Shown in pieces: positions 1-9,941 of a stretch of DNA of 64,000 nt. The notes beneath the pieces were generated by a model. The model saw nothing but the letters and a program-made list of their open reading frames with translations, was not told where the DNA came from and searched no databases. Origin of the DNA: Arthrinium phaeospermum (taxonomy: Eukaryota; Ascomycota; Sordariomycetes; Amphisphaeriales; Apiosporaceae); the NCBI GenBank assembly GCA_006503535.1, contig QYRS01000016.1, positions 493,375 through 557,374 of the forward strand, in the 5' to 3' direction. The position numbers and the translations under genes are program-made. The number at the start of each line of letters is the position of its first letter. Position 1 is the stretch's first letter.

Positions 1-102
1 ATGTAGGCTATTGCACATGACTTTGATTGACCAGAGCGGAGGACTTTTTGGTGAGTCTGCAGTCATCTTGCCAATTGGCAGTAATGTGATTACATTCGAA
101 AT

Positions 103-135
103 GGATGCAGAACGGATGCAGAACGGATGCAGAAT
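103..135. repeat. 11-nt tandem repeat, three copies
   Basis: The unit GGATGCAGAAC occurs three times head to tail (103-113, 114-124, 125-135, the last ending in T). It lies about 65 nt upstream of the first gene, in its presumed promoter or leader. No function can be assigned from sequence. Confidence 0.85.
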
Positions 136-199
136 AGCAACTTCATCATGCAAATCTAGATACCTATCATATGTAAGCTCGTCTTAAGAATCGAATACG

Positions 200-1279
200 A
201 TGATGGTGCTTTGGTCTTTGGTTCGAAGCTTGAAGGTAGTGACATTGTGGTGCTTGCTGAACATCGTAGGATATGGCGGGGTCCATGCAAGCACCCCAAT
301 TGCATACGGCTCCTTTATGAAGTCGGCCACCTACTCCATCGCCAACCAACTTGCCTACTTCGCCGACGAGGGCCTAAACGTGACTTACCATCAAGCCCCC
401 AATTCCTCCTTCGCCTACGATGGGCTCCTCACCGGGACCTACGACATCCTGACGGGCACCATCGACAACGCCGTCAACCTCGTCTTCAATGCCAAGGCCG
501 GCCTCACTGTGCTGGGTCAGCTCGACCAGGGCAGCGACATCGTCATCGCGGCCTCCTCCGCTATCACCAACGTCCAAGACCTGCGCGGCAAGCCCATCAT
601 GGTCGACGGGGAGCTGAGCGGCTACTCGTTCGTCTTGCGTCGTTTGCTGAGCTTCTATGGTCTGCAGTACGGGAGCGACTACTCTTTCCATATTGTAGGT
701 GGTACGCCTTTTCGCTACCACGCTCTGCTGGATGGCCATCTGAGCAACGGCTCCGTGGTATATGCCACCGTCCTCACGTACCCGTATACAGCCCTGCTGG
801 CACCTGATGCCAAGAGCAGCGCACCGCCGGCACCGCACGTTCTGGCGCGCGTCTCTGACTTCGTGGCCCCGTTCTCGTCGCAAGCACTGACGGTGCGCAC
901 CTCTACTATCACTGACACCAACACCCCAGCCTACCGCGCAACAGTGGGTTTCGTGCGCGCCATGCTGCGCGCCAACCGGCTGCTGGCGAGTCCCGACCCG
1001 CGGTGCCGAGACCGGGCACGGGACGCCATCGCCGCTGAACTCGAGACAGAAGACGAAGCCACGGCCGCGAGGGAGCTAGCGGCAGCGACGGACGCCATCA
1101 CGGGCGAGACGGCACAGGTGGATTTCCAGGTCAGCGGGGTGGGGCTGTGGAACGTGATTGGCATCCGGGACCGTTTTGGTGGGTTCGCGGGCGCGGGTCA
1201 TGGGTTTGATTTCGTGGAGGCGCTGCCGGGTTTGATTGACTACCGAGTACGAGATGCTGCAAGACATGGGATACAGTAA
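200..1279 (+). CDS. NMT1/THI5-like substrate-binding protein, secreted
   Basis: Single-exon gene of 359 aa. Residues about 1-30 form a hydrophobic N-terminus ending VHAS that reads as a signal peptide. The mature part starts with the pattern typical of periplasmic ligand-binding proteins of the NMT1/THI5/SsuA superfamily: IAYGSFMKSATYSIANQLAY, then FADEGLNV, a DGLLTGTYDI stretch and the NVQDLRGKPIMV segment that precedes the second lobe. In bacteria such proteins deliver thiamine precursors or sulfonates to ABC importers. In fungi the cytoplasmic relatives make the thiamine pyrimidine, but this protein has a secretion signal and lacks the His/Cys-rich suicide-enzyme region of THI5 as far as I can see. 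No ABC permease or ATPase lies next to it. The ligand is unknown. The coding part is GC-rich with no intron, compatible with an old transfer from bacteria, but this is inference. An in-frame stop lies close after IQ at the end. Confidence 0.8.
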   Translation: MMVLWSLVRSLKVVTLWCLLNIVGYGGVHASTPIAYGSFMKSATYSIANQLAYFADEGLNVTYHQAPNSSFAYDGLLTGTYDILTGTIDNAVNLVFNAKAGLTVLGQLDQGSDIVIAASSAITNVQDLRGKPIMVDGELSGYSFVLRRLLSFYGLQYGSDYSFHIVGGTPFRYHALLDGHLSNGSVVYATVLTYPYTALLAPDAKSSAPPAPHVLARVSDFVAPFSSQALTVRTSTITDTNTPAYRATVGFVRAMLRANRLLASPDPRCRDRARDAIAAELETEDEATAARELAAATDAITGETAQVDFQVSGVGLWNVIGIRDRFGGFAGAGHGFDFVEALPGLIDYRVRDAARHGIQ

Positions 1280-1519
1280 ACTAGCGCGATTATTTCATGA
1301 TTATCTCACATTAGTAACGAACTCAGCCATATGTGGTACTCATGGGGATCGTCAAGTTCCTGCTTCATTTGTTCATTCGGGTAGGTGCTAGCTAGATGAA
1401 ATATCTATCGCGCAACGCCCAATACTTGCGGTATCAACGTAACCGTCTCTGAGGGCCCATGTTCCCGTTATGTGTTCGTGTCAGGAAGAGATATGGCGAA
1501 GAACCCAGGAGTCATTGCA

Positions 1520-2147
1520 TTATTTCTCCTGACTCTTCTTGAGCTTAGATGAAAGAATTTTTACCTGCGTGATTGGGTGAAACGTGTTAGCATCCATCAA
1601 TTTATCAGAAACACAATTAAGTTGGCATCACTTACAGACCCAGAGATTTTCCAGTCCGAGGGAAGGCTGGGAACTGCGCTTCCAGCATCGTCGTGGTGGC
1701 TTTCGTCGTTGCCACCCGTCTCACGACTCTGGTCGTCCACATGCACACCCACATGAATGTCGCAGTTCTTCTTGCCCTTCTGCTCGTGCTTCTTGACTCG
1801 GTACTGCTTGCCGGATGCATGCGTGCTTCGGTAACGATCATGTCTGGCCTTGACAGCCGAACCTCGTACAACTACATGTGTCATTAGCCCGATGTGCAAA
1901 CTGGACATTCGACGGATGGCCTTCTTACCATTGATCGTGATGTTGATGTCCACCTTGACAGACCGAGGAGGCTGAGGGTCAGCTGCGCAATTGGCCTTGC
2001 CTTCACCCTGCTTCTGGTCAGGCGACTGGGTGGGGGTGTTGATCGTCATGTTGAATTGCTGGATTATCGGAAATTTGTGTTAGCAAGAAGTGCGACGCAA
2101 AATCTCAGAAACAGTGGAGGACATCGTTATCTATGGAAACATACCAT
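1520..2147 (-). CDS. hypothetical basic protein, three exons
   Basis: Proposed CDS is complement(1520..1564, 1636..2058, 2145..2147), 156 aa and divisible by three. The first coding exon is only the ATG codon. It is followed by an 86-nt intron with donor GTATGT, branch GCTAAC and acceptor CCAG; after splicing the frame reads MQFNMTINTPTQS. The second intron (1565-1635) has GTAAGT, GCTAAC and GCAG, and the last exon gives VKILSSKLKKSQEK and TAA. Two introns with full consensus are the main reason to believe this gene. The protein is hydrophilic with basic and His/Asp-rich stretches, no signal peptide and no membrane segment. I do not recognise the family. Alternative: translation from the ATG at 2049 inside exon 2 would lose four residues. 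Confidence 0.5.
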
Positions 2148-2706
2148 GATGACTGTTCGTTTGGTGTTGATGCTGATGGCTGGTCGCGATTTGCCTTGGC
2201 GCGGTGAGTTGTGCTGTGAGATTTGAAAATGAGCAACTCCCACTGGCCAAAGACTGTGAGAATTGGTAAAAATCTCGGTGGGGGTTCTTCCGTAGGGGAA
2301 AGAGGATGAGCAGGAACAATCAGTGGTGATGGTGCTTGTTCCGCTGAACTGAGAGGAAAGCCTCACCTGCGCTTGAGATGTTTGCGGTGTGCAGGAAGAT
2401 GAAGATGATCAGGGTTTGGGCGTAAGGAGAAAGTACGATAAAAGTCACTTCGGAATTGGGACATGTATCTGAGATGCGGAGGAGGAAGGTGCCGCGTGGA
2501 TAATCAAGGTCGAATTGAATACTAAGGTAGCCGCCTCGATCTTGAATGGATTGTTCAATTGTTGCTTCTGTGAGATTGCTGCCTTCTACATGGCGTCCGT
2601 ATCTATGGTCCCATATCGAGTGCTCAATGTGTCCCAGTTCCAAGGCCTGAATCAATCAATCAATCATACATATGCAACCACCGCCTCTCCTCGAGAAGGA
2701 TTCGCC
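2148..2706. other. intergenic, 5' leader side of hypothetical gene
   Basis: No convincing coding region. It separates the 3' end of the LPMO-like gene from the start of the small hypothetical gene, so it should hold the terminator of the former and the promoter of the latter, but no clear TATA box was seen. Confidence 0.5.
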
Positions 2707-3540
2707 CTACTGCTCCAAGAAGAAATCCACACAGCTCTCGTAGGTCTGCTTGTTCCCGCTCGCCCACCAGTACCACTGAATCGCACATTTCCCAGCCACA
2801 TCACACGCCGAGCTGAGGGTGTCAGGTATGGTGATGTTGAAGTCAACTGTGGTGATGGTCATCAGGATGGGCCAATGGCACTGCGCGCAGACGGAGTACT
2901 CACTGTCATTACGTGGTGGCCCGGAAGTGGAATCTGGCCAATCTGCCCAGTACCGCAGGGGCTCGCCGATGACTTGGTTGGTGGTCAGGTCGACCACGGA
3001 CACATTCTTTCCATGTTTTGTGATATTAGCAAGGCACCTCGTCGTTACTGTGAACATGATAGTACGTACGGCATAACCAGGATGGTGACCGGCGATGAGA
3101 TCAATGTGAAAGTCGATAACGTCGCCCGCTTTCACCGTCTGGACGTTCTCCAGGTTGTCCTCGAGTTGGTAGCCTCGACACAGGTAGGCGTTGCAGTTGT
3201 AGTCCTCGTCCGCCTTCTTCATGGCGTCTTCGATGGGGCTTGCGATGTCTGCGGCAGACAGCGTCAGTCCAATCCAGCACTTGCCTGTCAATATTCAGAA
3301 CTCCGGAGGGGGGGAGGACTCACCCTTCTCCAGCTGCGTGGTAAGAGCAGTACCGCAACGTTCTCGCTGCATTGGACCTGTCTGTTTCCGTCCGCCATGT
3401 CAGTCTCCTTTGCAAGCAATCTGTAGATTTTCGTGCAGTGATGTACTGACCCCGCGTGGAGTTGGGCTCTCCACCAACGCGTGACCTGAGACGCCAACGA
3501 CAGCTAAAAGACTCGATGCTCTGAAAAGTGCGGCCTTCAT
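2707..3540 (-). CDS. secreted LPMO-like copper protein
   Basis: Five exons: complement(2707..2846, 2904..3006, 3070..3248, 3324..3381, 3451..3540), 189 aa. Introns have donors GTCAGT, GTGAGT, GTACGT, GTGAGT and CTGAC-type branch sites where visible. The signal peptide MKAALFRASSLLAVVGVSG ends right before His-20, so the mature protein would begin HALVESPTPR. An N-terminal histidine exposed by signal cleavage is the hallmark of the copper histidine brace of lytic polysaccharide monooxygenases. A second His lies in LIAGHHPGYA, followed by NVSVVDL and a C-terminal core with CDVAGKCAIQWYWWASGNKQ and paired cysteines (YNCNAYLCRG, ESCVDF). This is an LPMO-like single-domain architecture without a carbohydrate-binding module. 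The exact AA family is not resolved, and activity on chitin, cellulose or another polymer is not shown. It would act outside the cell. It runs on the same strand as both neighbours. Confidence 0.8.
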
Positions 3541-3929
3541 CCTGATCTTCTGTTCTTTCTCGGTGCACAGAAACGTATTACAAGTAGCCAGGAAACATTT
3601 AGTGAAGACGTGGAATTCTTCCTCCAGGGCAACAGTAGAAATAGTGAACCTATCCCACCAACTTGCTTAACACGTTGTATCTAGCATGGCGCCAAGACTG
3701 AGCAACCGCACTGGTGATTGGCGGAATTGTGGCGGGAATGAATAAAGCGCCAAGTTCTTTCCTCTTCCGACAGTGTCTGATTTTCCCACCAACGAGGTCC
3801 CCAAAGGCCCTGCTTATCATAGGTTACCCACTTATGACTGCAAATCCGCTCCGTCCCCCTCTAATATCAGATGCCAAATGCCGAAGCGCATTCTGTACGC
3901 CTCCTCTGCAAGAAGGCCCATCTGCCCTT
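3541..3929. other. intergenic between LPMO-like and ANK-HET genes
   Basis: No gene seen. It should hold the promoter of the LPMO-like gene and the 3' untranslated region of the large ANK-HET gene, both on the minus strand. Confidence 0.5.
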
Positions 3930-6900
3930 TTAACGAATCTCCAGCCTAACCACCTCAGCATTCTCGTCAATGTCATCTAGCGATTTAATCCGCTCTTCAT
4001 CCCATCCATACAGCCAGACCTGACCACACCGTTCGTACCATTCATCCACACCTTCTGTCCGCTTTCTTAGCAGGGCGAGGCTTTGCGCTCCTCCTACAAG
4101 GGCCACTACCATGTCGTCCTTGCCAACCAATGCGTCAGGCGAGAGACCCAAATAGCCTTTCTCGGTATAAACCAGATAGTCATCATAGCGATGCCGCCTC
4201 TCCATACTCCTGCAAACATCCAGATCATAAGTCTTGGACTCCAGCGACCGAGCATTCCAAGCTGCGACCTGATTCTGGAGATATGACGGAGGCTGTTTGG
4301 AGATGTCATCATCAGGGATATCGTCGTCTCTTGAGAGCTTCGAAGCCAAGAAGGAGCCAAAGCAATCTTCTTGTCTTGGTGATTCACCATCCCATTCAAG
4401 GATTGTAGCAAGTAGGGCCTGTATGTTCGTGATCTCTTGGCGGTCTGGGGTTTTGTCTTCATTAGCTTTACCAGCAGAAGGGTACAAGTTGTATACCCCA
4501 CGATGCAACCTTGACATTGCTTGAACGACAGGCTTCACAATGTCAAACGTTTCTTTTTCTTTCGTAATATGCGTGGTGAACACTATACTGTCGAGGACGC
4601 ATCCTGGAACCTGAAGAGTTGTAGATGATACACTTCGGCGACCGGATATGAAGCCATCAAAGTAAATTTCCGTCATCCAAGGCCCGTAAGAGGGGAACAA
4701 CTCCTCTGTATAGTCCGCGGCCCAAGACGGAAGACCTCCGAGGCGTTCTGGACGCTTAGAGGAACGGAATTGCCATTGCCGTAGCAGTTCAAAGTCATTG
4801 ATGATCCAGATGTTAGCCTGGAGGATGACGTCTAGTGTAGTATTCGCAATGTTATAGTCAGCCACGATGTAATCCTGTTCCACAAGTCCCAAGGTGGCGA
4901 ATACTTTATCTCGTGCGTCGCTGCAACTCAAAGTTGACATGGAATTGAGTGCACTTTCAAAGTCCAGTTTGCCGTGTTCCCTAAATTCATCGTCCCTTTC
5001 CAAGAGGAGGTCGGTACGTGTGAGCCAATCACTTTTCCAGAACTTGTATCCACGAAGCGCTGCCTTGAACGCATCCCAAGAGCTGTGCAGATTACCACAC
5101 ATCACAAGGCCTTTGGAACCCGCTAGAATATATTCTTGGAAGATCCAAGCTCGCTGGAAATAGGTTCTTCTGATCAAAGCCGCCCAGCCCTTCGCCACCT
5201 GCTCCTTATTTGGTATGGTGTTCATCGCTTCTAGTATTGCGCCTGTGCGGAACGATGCGCGGCTCGCCACGAAGCTACTTTGGTCGGCTTGCTCATAAGC
5301 GTGAGCCAATATTGGAATGCTGCTGAAAGCCGTATCGGAATGTTCCTCCTCCTCGCCAAGCCACATCAATACCGCTGTAGCTTTGCGATAGATGTCGGCC
5401 ATCATTGCCACCTGACTGTTGCGCTCTTCCATATCCTCCTGATCGATACAGATCGCATCGATCCAAATCATCCGCGTCTGCTTCTCGTCTCTCAACCTCT
5501 TCAAGGCCGCCTTGCAATTCGGCGTTATCAGCAGTCTGTCTTGGTTGCACTGGACAGGAACAGTTCCAATTTTGCCCTTCCACTCGTAAGATAGCGCCTC
5601 AAATGAAAGGTTGCTATCATTAAGATACACGTCGTGAAGTTCGAACGAGATAACGTCTCCGATTTTGCCAGGGCGGAGCTCGAGGATGCGTATGAATCCT
5701 TCCTGGAGGTGTGCGTATTGGTGTTGCATTCTCCTCGTCAATTTATCATGCTCCGCCCTCTTGAGTGCTCGCTCGTTCCTGCTGTGCAGCGTACCAGCTT
5801 GGGACAGAAGGTTCAATGACTCCTCGTGGCCCAGCTCCTTTGCGTACGAAATGGCCGTGCGGTTGTGATTGTCTCGGATACTGGTGTCTGCCCCCATCTC
5901 GATCAAGATTTTTATCACCATAGCATAGCCCCTTTGAACTGCTAGCATCAGCGGTGTCATGCCTTGGTGGGCAGCATGGTTCAAATCAGCCCCATGCTCG
6001 ATCAAGAGCTCGATAATGGACTCGTGTCCGTACTGTGCAGCCAATGAGAGAGGGGATCGGTTTTCTTCGGTCTCCGCCCTCATCGTTGCACCCTTTCGCA
6101 GTAGCGTATCGCAAAGGTCCCAGTTGCCGGCCTCCGCCGCCACCGCGAGTGGCGTCTGCCCAAAGCAGTCGGCACATTCAACGTTAGCCCCATTCGCAAT
6201 CAATACATCCACCACTCCCTTCCGGCCATTGTTCACAGCTAACCACAGTGGCGTCCGCAAGTATTGATCCGTGATTTCTATCCGTGCTCCTAGTTCGATC
6301 AGGAGACGAATAGCGTCTTCCCTCCCTTTTGCTGCGGCATGTGAGATCGCCGTTCGACTGTCGAGGTCTGGTAGATTGATGTCTGCCCCATGATCACACA
6401 GCATTCTGATCATTTCTAGGTTGCCTAGCATGGCTGCACCGTCTAGTGCGGTCACGTCTTCAGCATCTGTGTTGTTGATCTCAGCGCCGCTGCCGATGAG
6501 ACTCTCAACAGCCTCGACATGTCCTCTTCTCGCAGCTTCAACAAGAGGAATATCTTTGCCGGGCTCGCCATTACTGTCGGCCCCCGCTTTGAGCAGTCTT
6601 TTGATCTCTGCCACTCGATCAAAACGGGCAGCCTCTACCAATGCCTCTGATAGATTCGGATCTGGATTCAATTCCTCGGGCTGGACATGGACCAACGGGC
6701 AATCCGTTTCGTGCATTCTAAGGAAGGATTCGATCCGCTCGTATCCTCCGGCATTTGCTAGAGATGAAGCAGTTTCGCCGGAACGTGGGTGAGAATACCC
6801 GACTTGTGCTCCATTCTGGACAAGAAGCTCTACCATTTCATAGTTGCTAGCAATGGTGGCAAACATTAGAGGCGTCCTCCCGTAGGTAGTGCTGGCGTTT

Positions 6901-9087
6901 GGATTAGCGCCGCATCTTAGCAAGGCGTAGACGACTGCTTCATGTCCTTTCTGGGCGGCGGCGCAAAGAGGGGTTTGCTTGTCCACATCGCCAATGTCGG
7001 TGGATGCTCCGAGCCCCAGTAGAAAATCTACAATTTGGATATGACCATTTCGTGAGGCCCACCACAGAGCAGTCTCGCCGTTTGCATCTCTCGCATCCAG
7101 TTGGCTTCCCTGGGTTATCAGATATCTGACCATGTCATCATGACCGTTTGCTGCCGCTGCTGACAAAGCTCTACAGCCATCAAGACTCGACTCTCTGATG
7201 AGTAGCTCATCACCACCCAGGAAGTGCGTCAGTTGCCGGACGTTACCGCTCGCCGCAGCTGACACCAGGGTTGACACCAACTGTGATTTTGACTGCTGCA
7301 GTCGGCTAGTGATCAGGTTGGCGGTATCTTCGTGGCCGGAATCCAGGGCCAGACGCTCGGGTCGTAAGCCATCATTAGTTTTGGCTGTCACGTCGGCGCC
7401 GTGGTCGATTAACATTTCTACAACATCCTCACGCCCTTCTTGAGCGGCTTTATGCAGCGCAGTGTAGCCCTCATCGTCCTTCGCCGTTATGTCCGCACCT
7501 CTGGCTATGAGGAAGGACACAATGACCTTGTCTGCACCCTCGGATGCCAGACTCAGTACTTTTATGCCGTCGGAGTCCCTCACTTCAAGGTCTGCCATGT
7601 TTTCAACCAAAAGTCGCACTGTCCGTTTATCATCGTTATACACGGCCAAGTGGAGTGGCGTGCGGCCATCGTCATCCTGCACGTTCAGGTTGGCTCCATG
7701 GTCGACGAGGAGACGGATTGAGTCCCATCTTCTGCCCTTTACTGCCAGTGATAAGGGCGTGCTAGCATCCCAAGTATCCTTTAACGCGATGTCCACCTTT
7801 AATTCAAGGAGAAACTGGATTATCTCAGTGTGCCCGTTGTATGCGGCCACGTGTAGCGGGCTTTGCCCATTGTATGAGCTCACAAGTTCGGGATCGGCGC
7901 CGAGGTCCACCAAGATACGGAAAATCTCGGCTGAGCCTTCTGCTGCAGCCAGTAATAGAGGAGTGCGTCCCCCGAGTCCACTGAATTCATTCCCGGTCCC
8001 AGCGTTGGTCTTGATATTAGGGTCAACATTGTATCGCAGGAAGCCCCGGACTACTGCCTCATGTCTGTTTCCAACTGCGGTGTGCAATGGGGTATCCCCG
8101 TACATATTAAGAGCCACCGGGTCCGCACCGCATCCTAAGAGGTACTCTCTGGGAATTAAAGTTAGCTAAGTATATAGGACAATAATAATTCTTACCGAAT
8201 ATTAGATACTAATATCCTCTCGAACTCAATTTGGATTATACGTACACTATTTCAAGGTGGCCGTTTGCCGCAGCGTTGTGCAGAGGTGTGAAACCGTCGT
8301 TTCTCTTTAAATGAATATTTGCTCCAGCGCTAACAAGAAGTTGAAGACCCTTGAGTTTGCCATAAGTACAGGCATCGTGTGCTGGAGTGGTTTGGAAGTT
8401 GTCACGATCGTTAACATCTATGTTCATACTCAATAGCTGTGAGATGACTTCACAATCGCCCCTTACAGCGGCGATATGAAATAGACCACAATCGGTGAAA
8501 TCTTTGCACTTGGCATCGGCTCCAAGTTTGACGAGAAGTTGGCCTGCCTCAAGTTGGCCTCCTACGGCAGCGAAATGCAGGGCTGTGAATCCCTTATCGT
8601 CCTTTGTTTCTAGGTTAGCACCGGCATCTATTAACATGGATATGATACTGCAGAAGCCAGAAAAAGCAGCGATGTGAAGAGCAGTGCGTTGTTTCCCTTT
8701 ATCTATCTCCACAAAATCCACGTCGGCTTTCTCTTGAATCAGTAGTTTGACTTCCTCCTCCAGACCTTCACGTGCGGCCCACACCAGTGCATCTCCCAAG
8801 CTGGCATCTCCGTTTGGTGGAGGTATGTAACCCTTGCTATACAGTTGCTTAGCTATATCTGAAGAGGCATCTAGGACGTCGGATCTAGGTTCTTGGGGTT
8901 GCTCGGGGTTCGGCTGACGCGGCGCTTGCTCTTCCTTTGCTGGTGGCAGTTGTCGACGATACATGCGTTGTTGCTGTTGTCGCAATTGTCGTTTAAGGTG
9001 CTTCATCTTTCGCTCTTGGTGCCGCACGCGCATCTCTCGACGCCGCAGTTGCAGGATCGAATGCCTCGGCCCTTTGATTCTTCCCAT
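3930..9087 (-). CDS. giant ankyrin-repeat protein with C-terminal HET domain
   Basis: Two exons, complement(3930..8148, 8246..9087), 1686 aa. The 97-nt intron has donor GTACGT, branch GCTAAC and acceptor CCCAG, and splicing restores an unbroken ankyrin repeat (LEIVEYLLGCGADP). Order of parts: residues 1-50 a strongly basic, Gln/Arg-rich coiled segment; a Pro/Glu-rich linker; about 29 ankyrin repeats from roughly residue 95 to 1050, most with TPLHxAA and GADxN cores; a HET domain about 1110-1270 with the FEALSYEWKG, IWIDAICIDQ and MMADIYRKA motifs; and about 400 residues of C-terminal region including a YFQRAWIFQEY segment. HET domains trigger incompatibility cell death in filamentous fungi. 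Usually they sit N-terminal to NACHT/NB-ARC and repeats; here the repeats come first and no nucleotide-binding module is present. It is probably a sensor-effector of the nonself/heterokaryon type, which is inference. The next upstream gene is another ankyrin giant on the same strand. Confidence 0.9.
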
Positions 9088-9941
9088 TTTATAACAGGAG
9101 AGGATATGTAATGTCGCGGGTTAATTGATACAAGAATTCACTGCAGTTCAATGGAGGCGAGAGGATGCTGCGACTCAAACTGATGGCTTGGTGTTTGGAA
9201 AAGAAAATTAGTGCCGAGGTCAAGTTTCCCTTGATTGCAAAGAACGGAGGTGGTCAGCGGCACCGACTTTGCCAGCACTTTTACGGCAATTGTCGGACAG
9301 GGATGGTAACACCCTTGGAAATGTACGCATTGTCCAAGCCACCACCAGCATTGATGGTTTGTGGTCTTAAAGTGAGGTAGGGCTTGTTTCTTGGCTACAG
9401 ATGCAATTTCAAGCCACGGCGCACTGCATTTTTTAGGCAGATTGAACGTCCCTGCCAGTAGTGTCACTATGGTCGAACCGAAGTTGCAACCTGTTCAGAA
9501 AATACGAGTAAGCCGACAGCCATGGTAACTACAATCAAACGCTAACGCTGAGAAGGTACAAAATTAGAAGGACAAAAACTATGCAAGGAACACTGCCCTG
9601 CCAATCAGTTCTAGAGTTCTAGAAACCTCCTCTTTCTCTAGCTGCTTATGTATGTCGGTCAACAAGGGCCGGCACATCAGAAGGCACATCTACCCGTATC
9701 TGGGGATCGTATTGGCTAGCTGAATACGAGATGGGCTTGCATATCCAGCCACAATTTAGCCCAGAACAGGTTTTTACACATGTAGCTGAGGCGGCGTCTA
9801 CGTCGTGAAACACCACCATCTGCAGGCACAAGGAAAATGTTATTATCGTCCTCCTTTATTGGCTGAAAAGCTGGATTTACCGTCACGGACTTTGGTCTGC
9901 AAGTATGCCCCTCCCCGTTCCCGCCTCCACCGCCTCCACTC
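9088..9941. other. intergenic between the two ankyrin genes
   Basis: No gene supported; short open frames on both strands look random. It should contain the promoter of the ANK-HET gene and the terminator of the Clr5-ANK gene. Confidence 0.5.
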
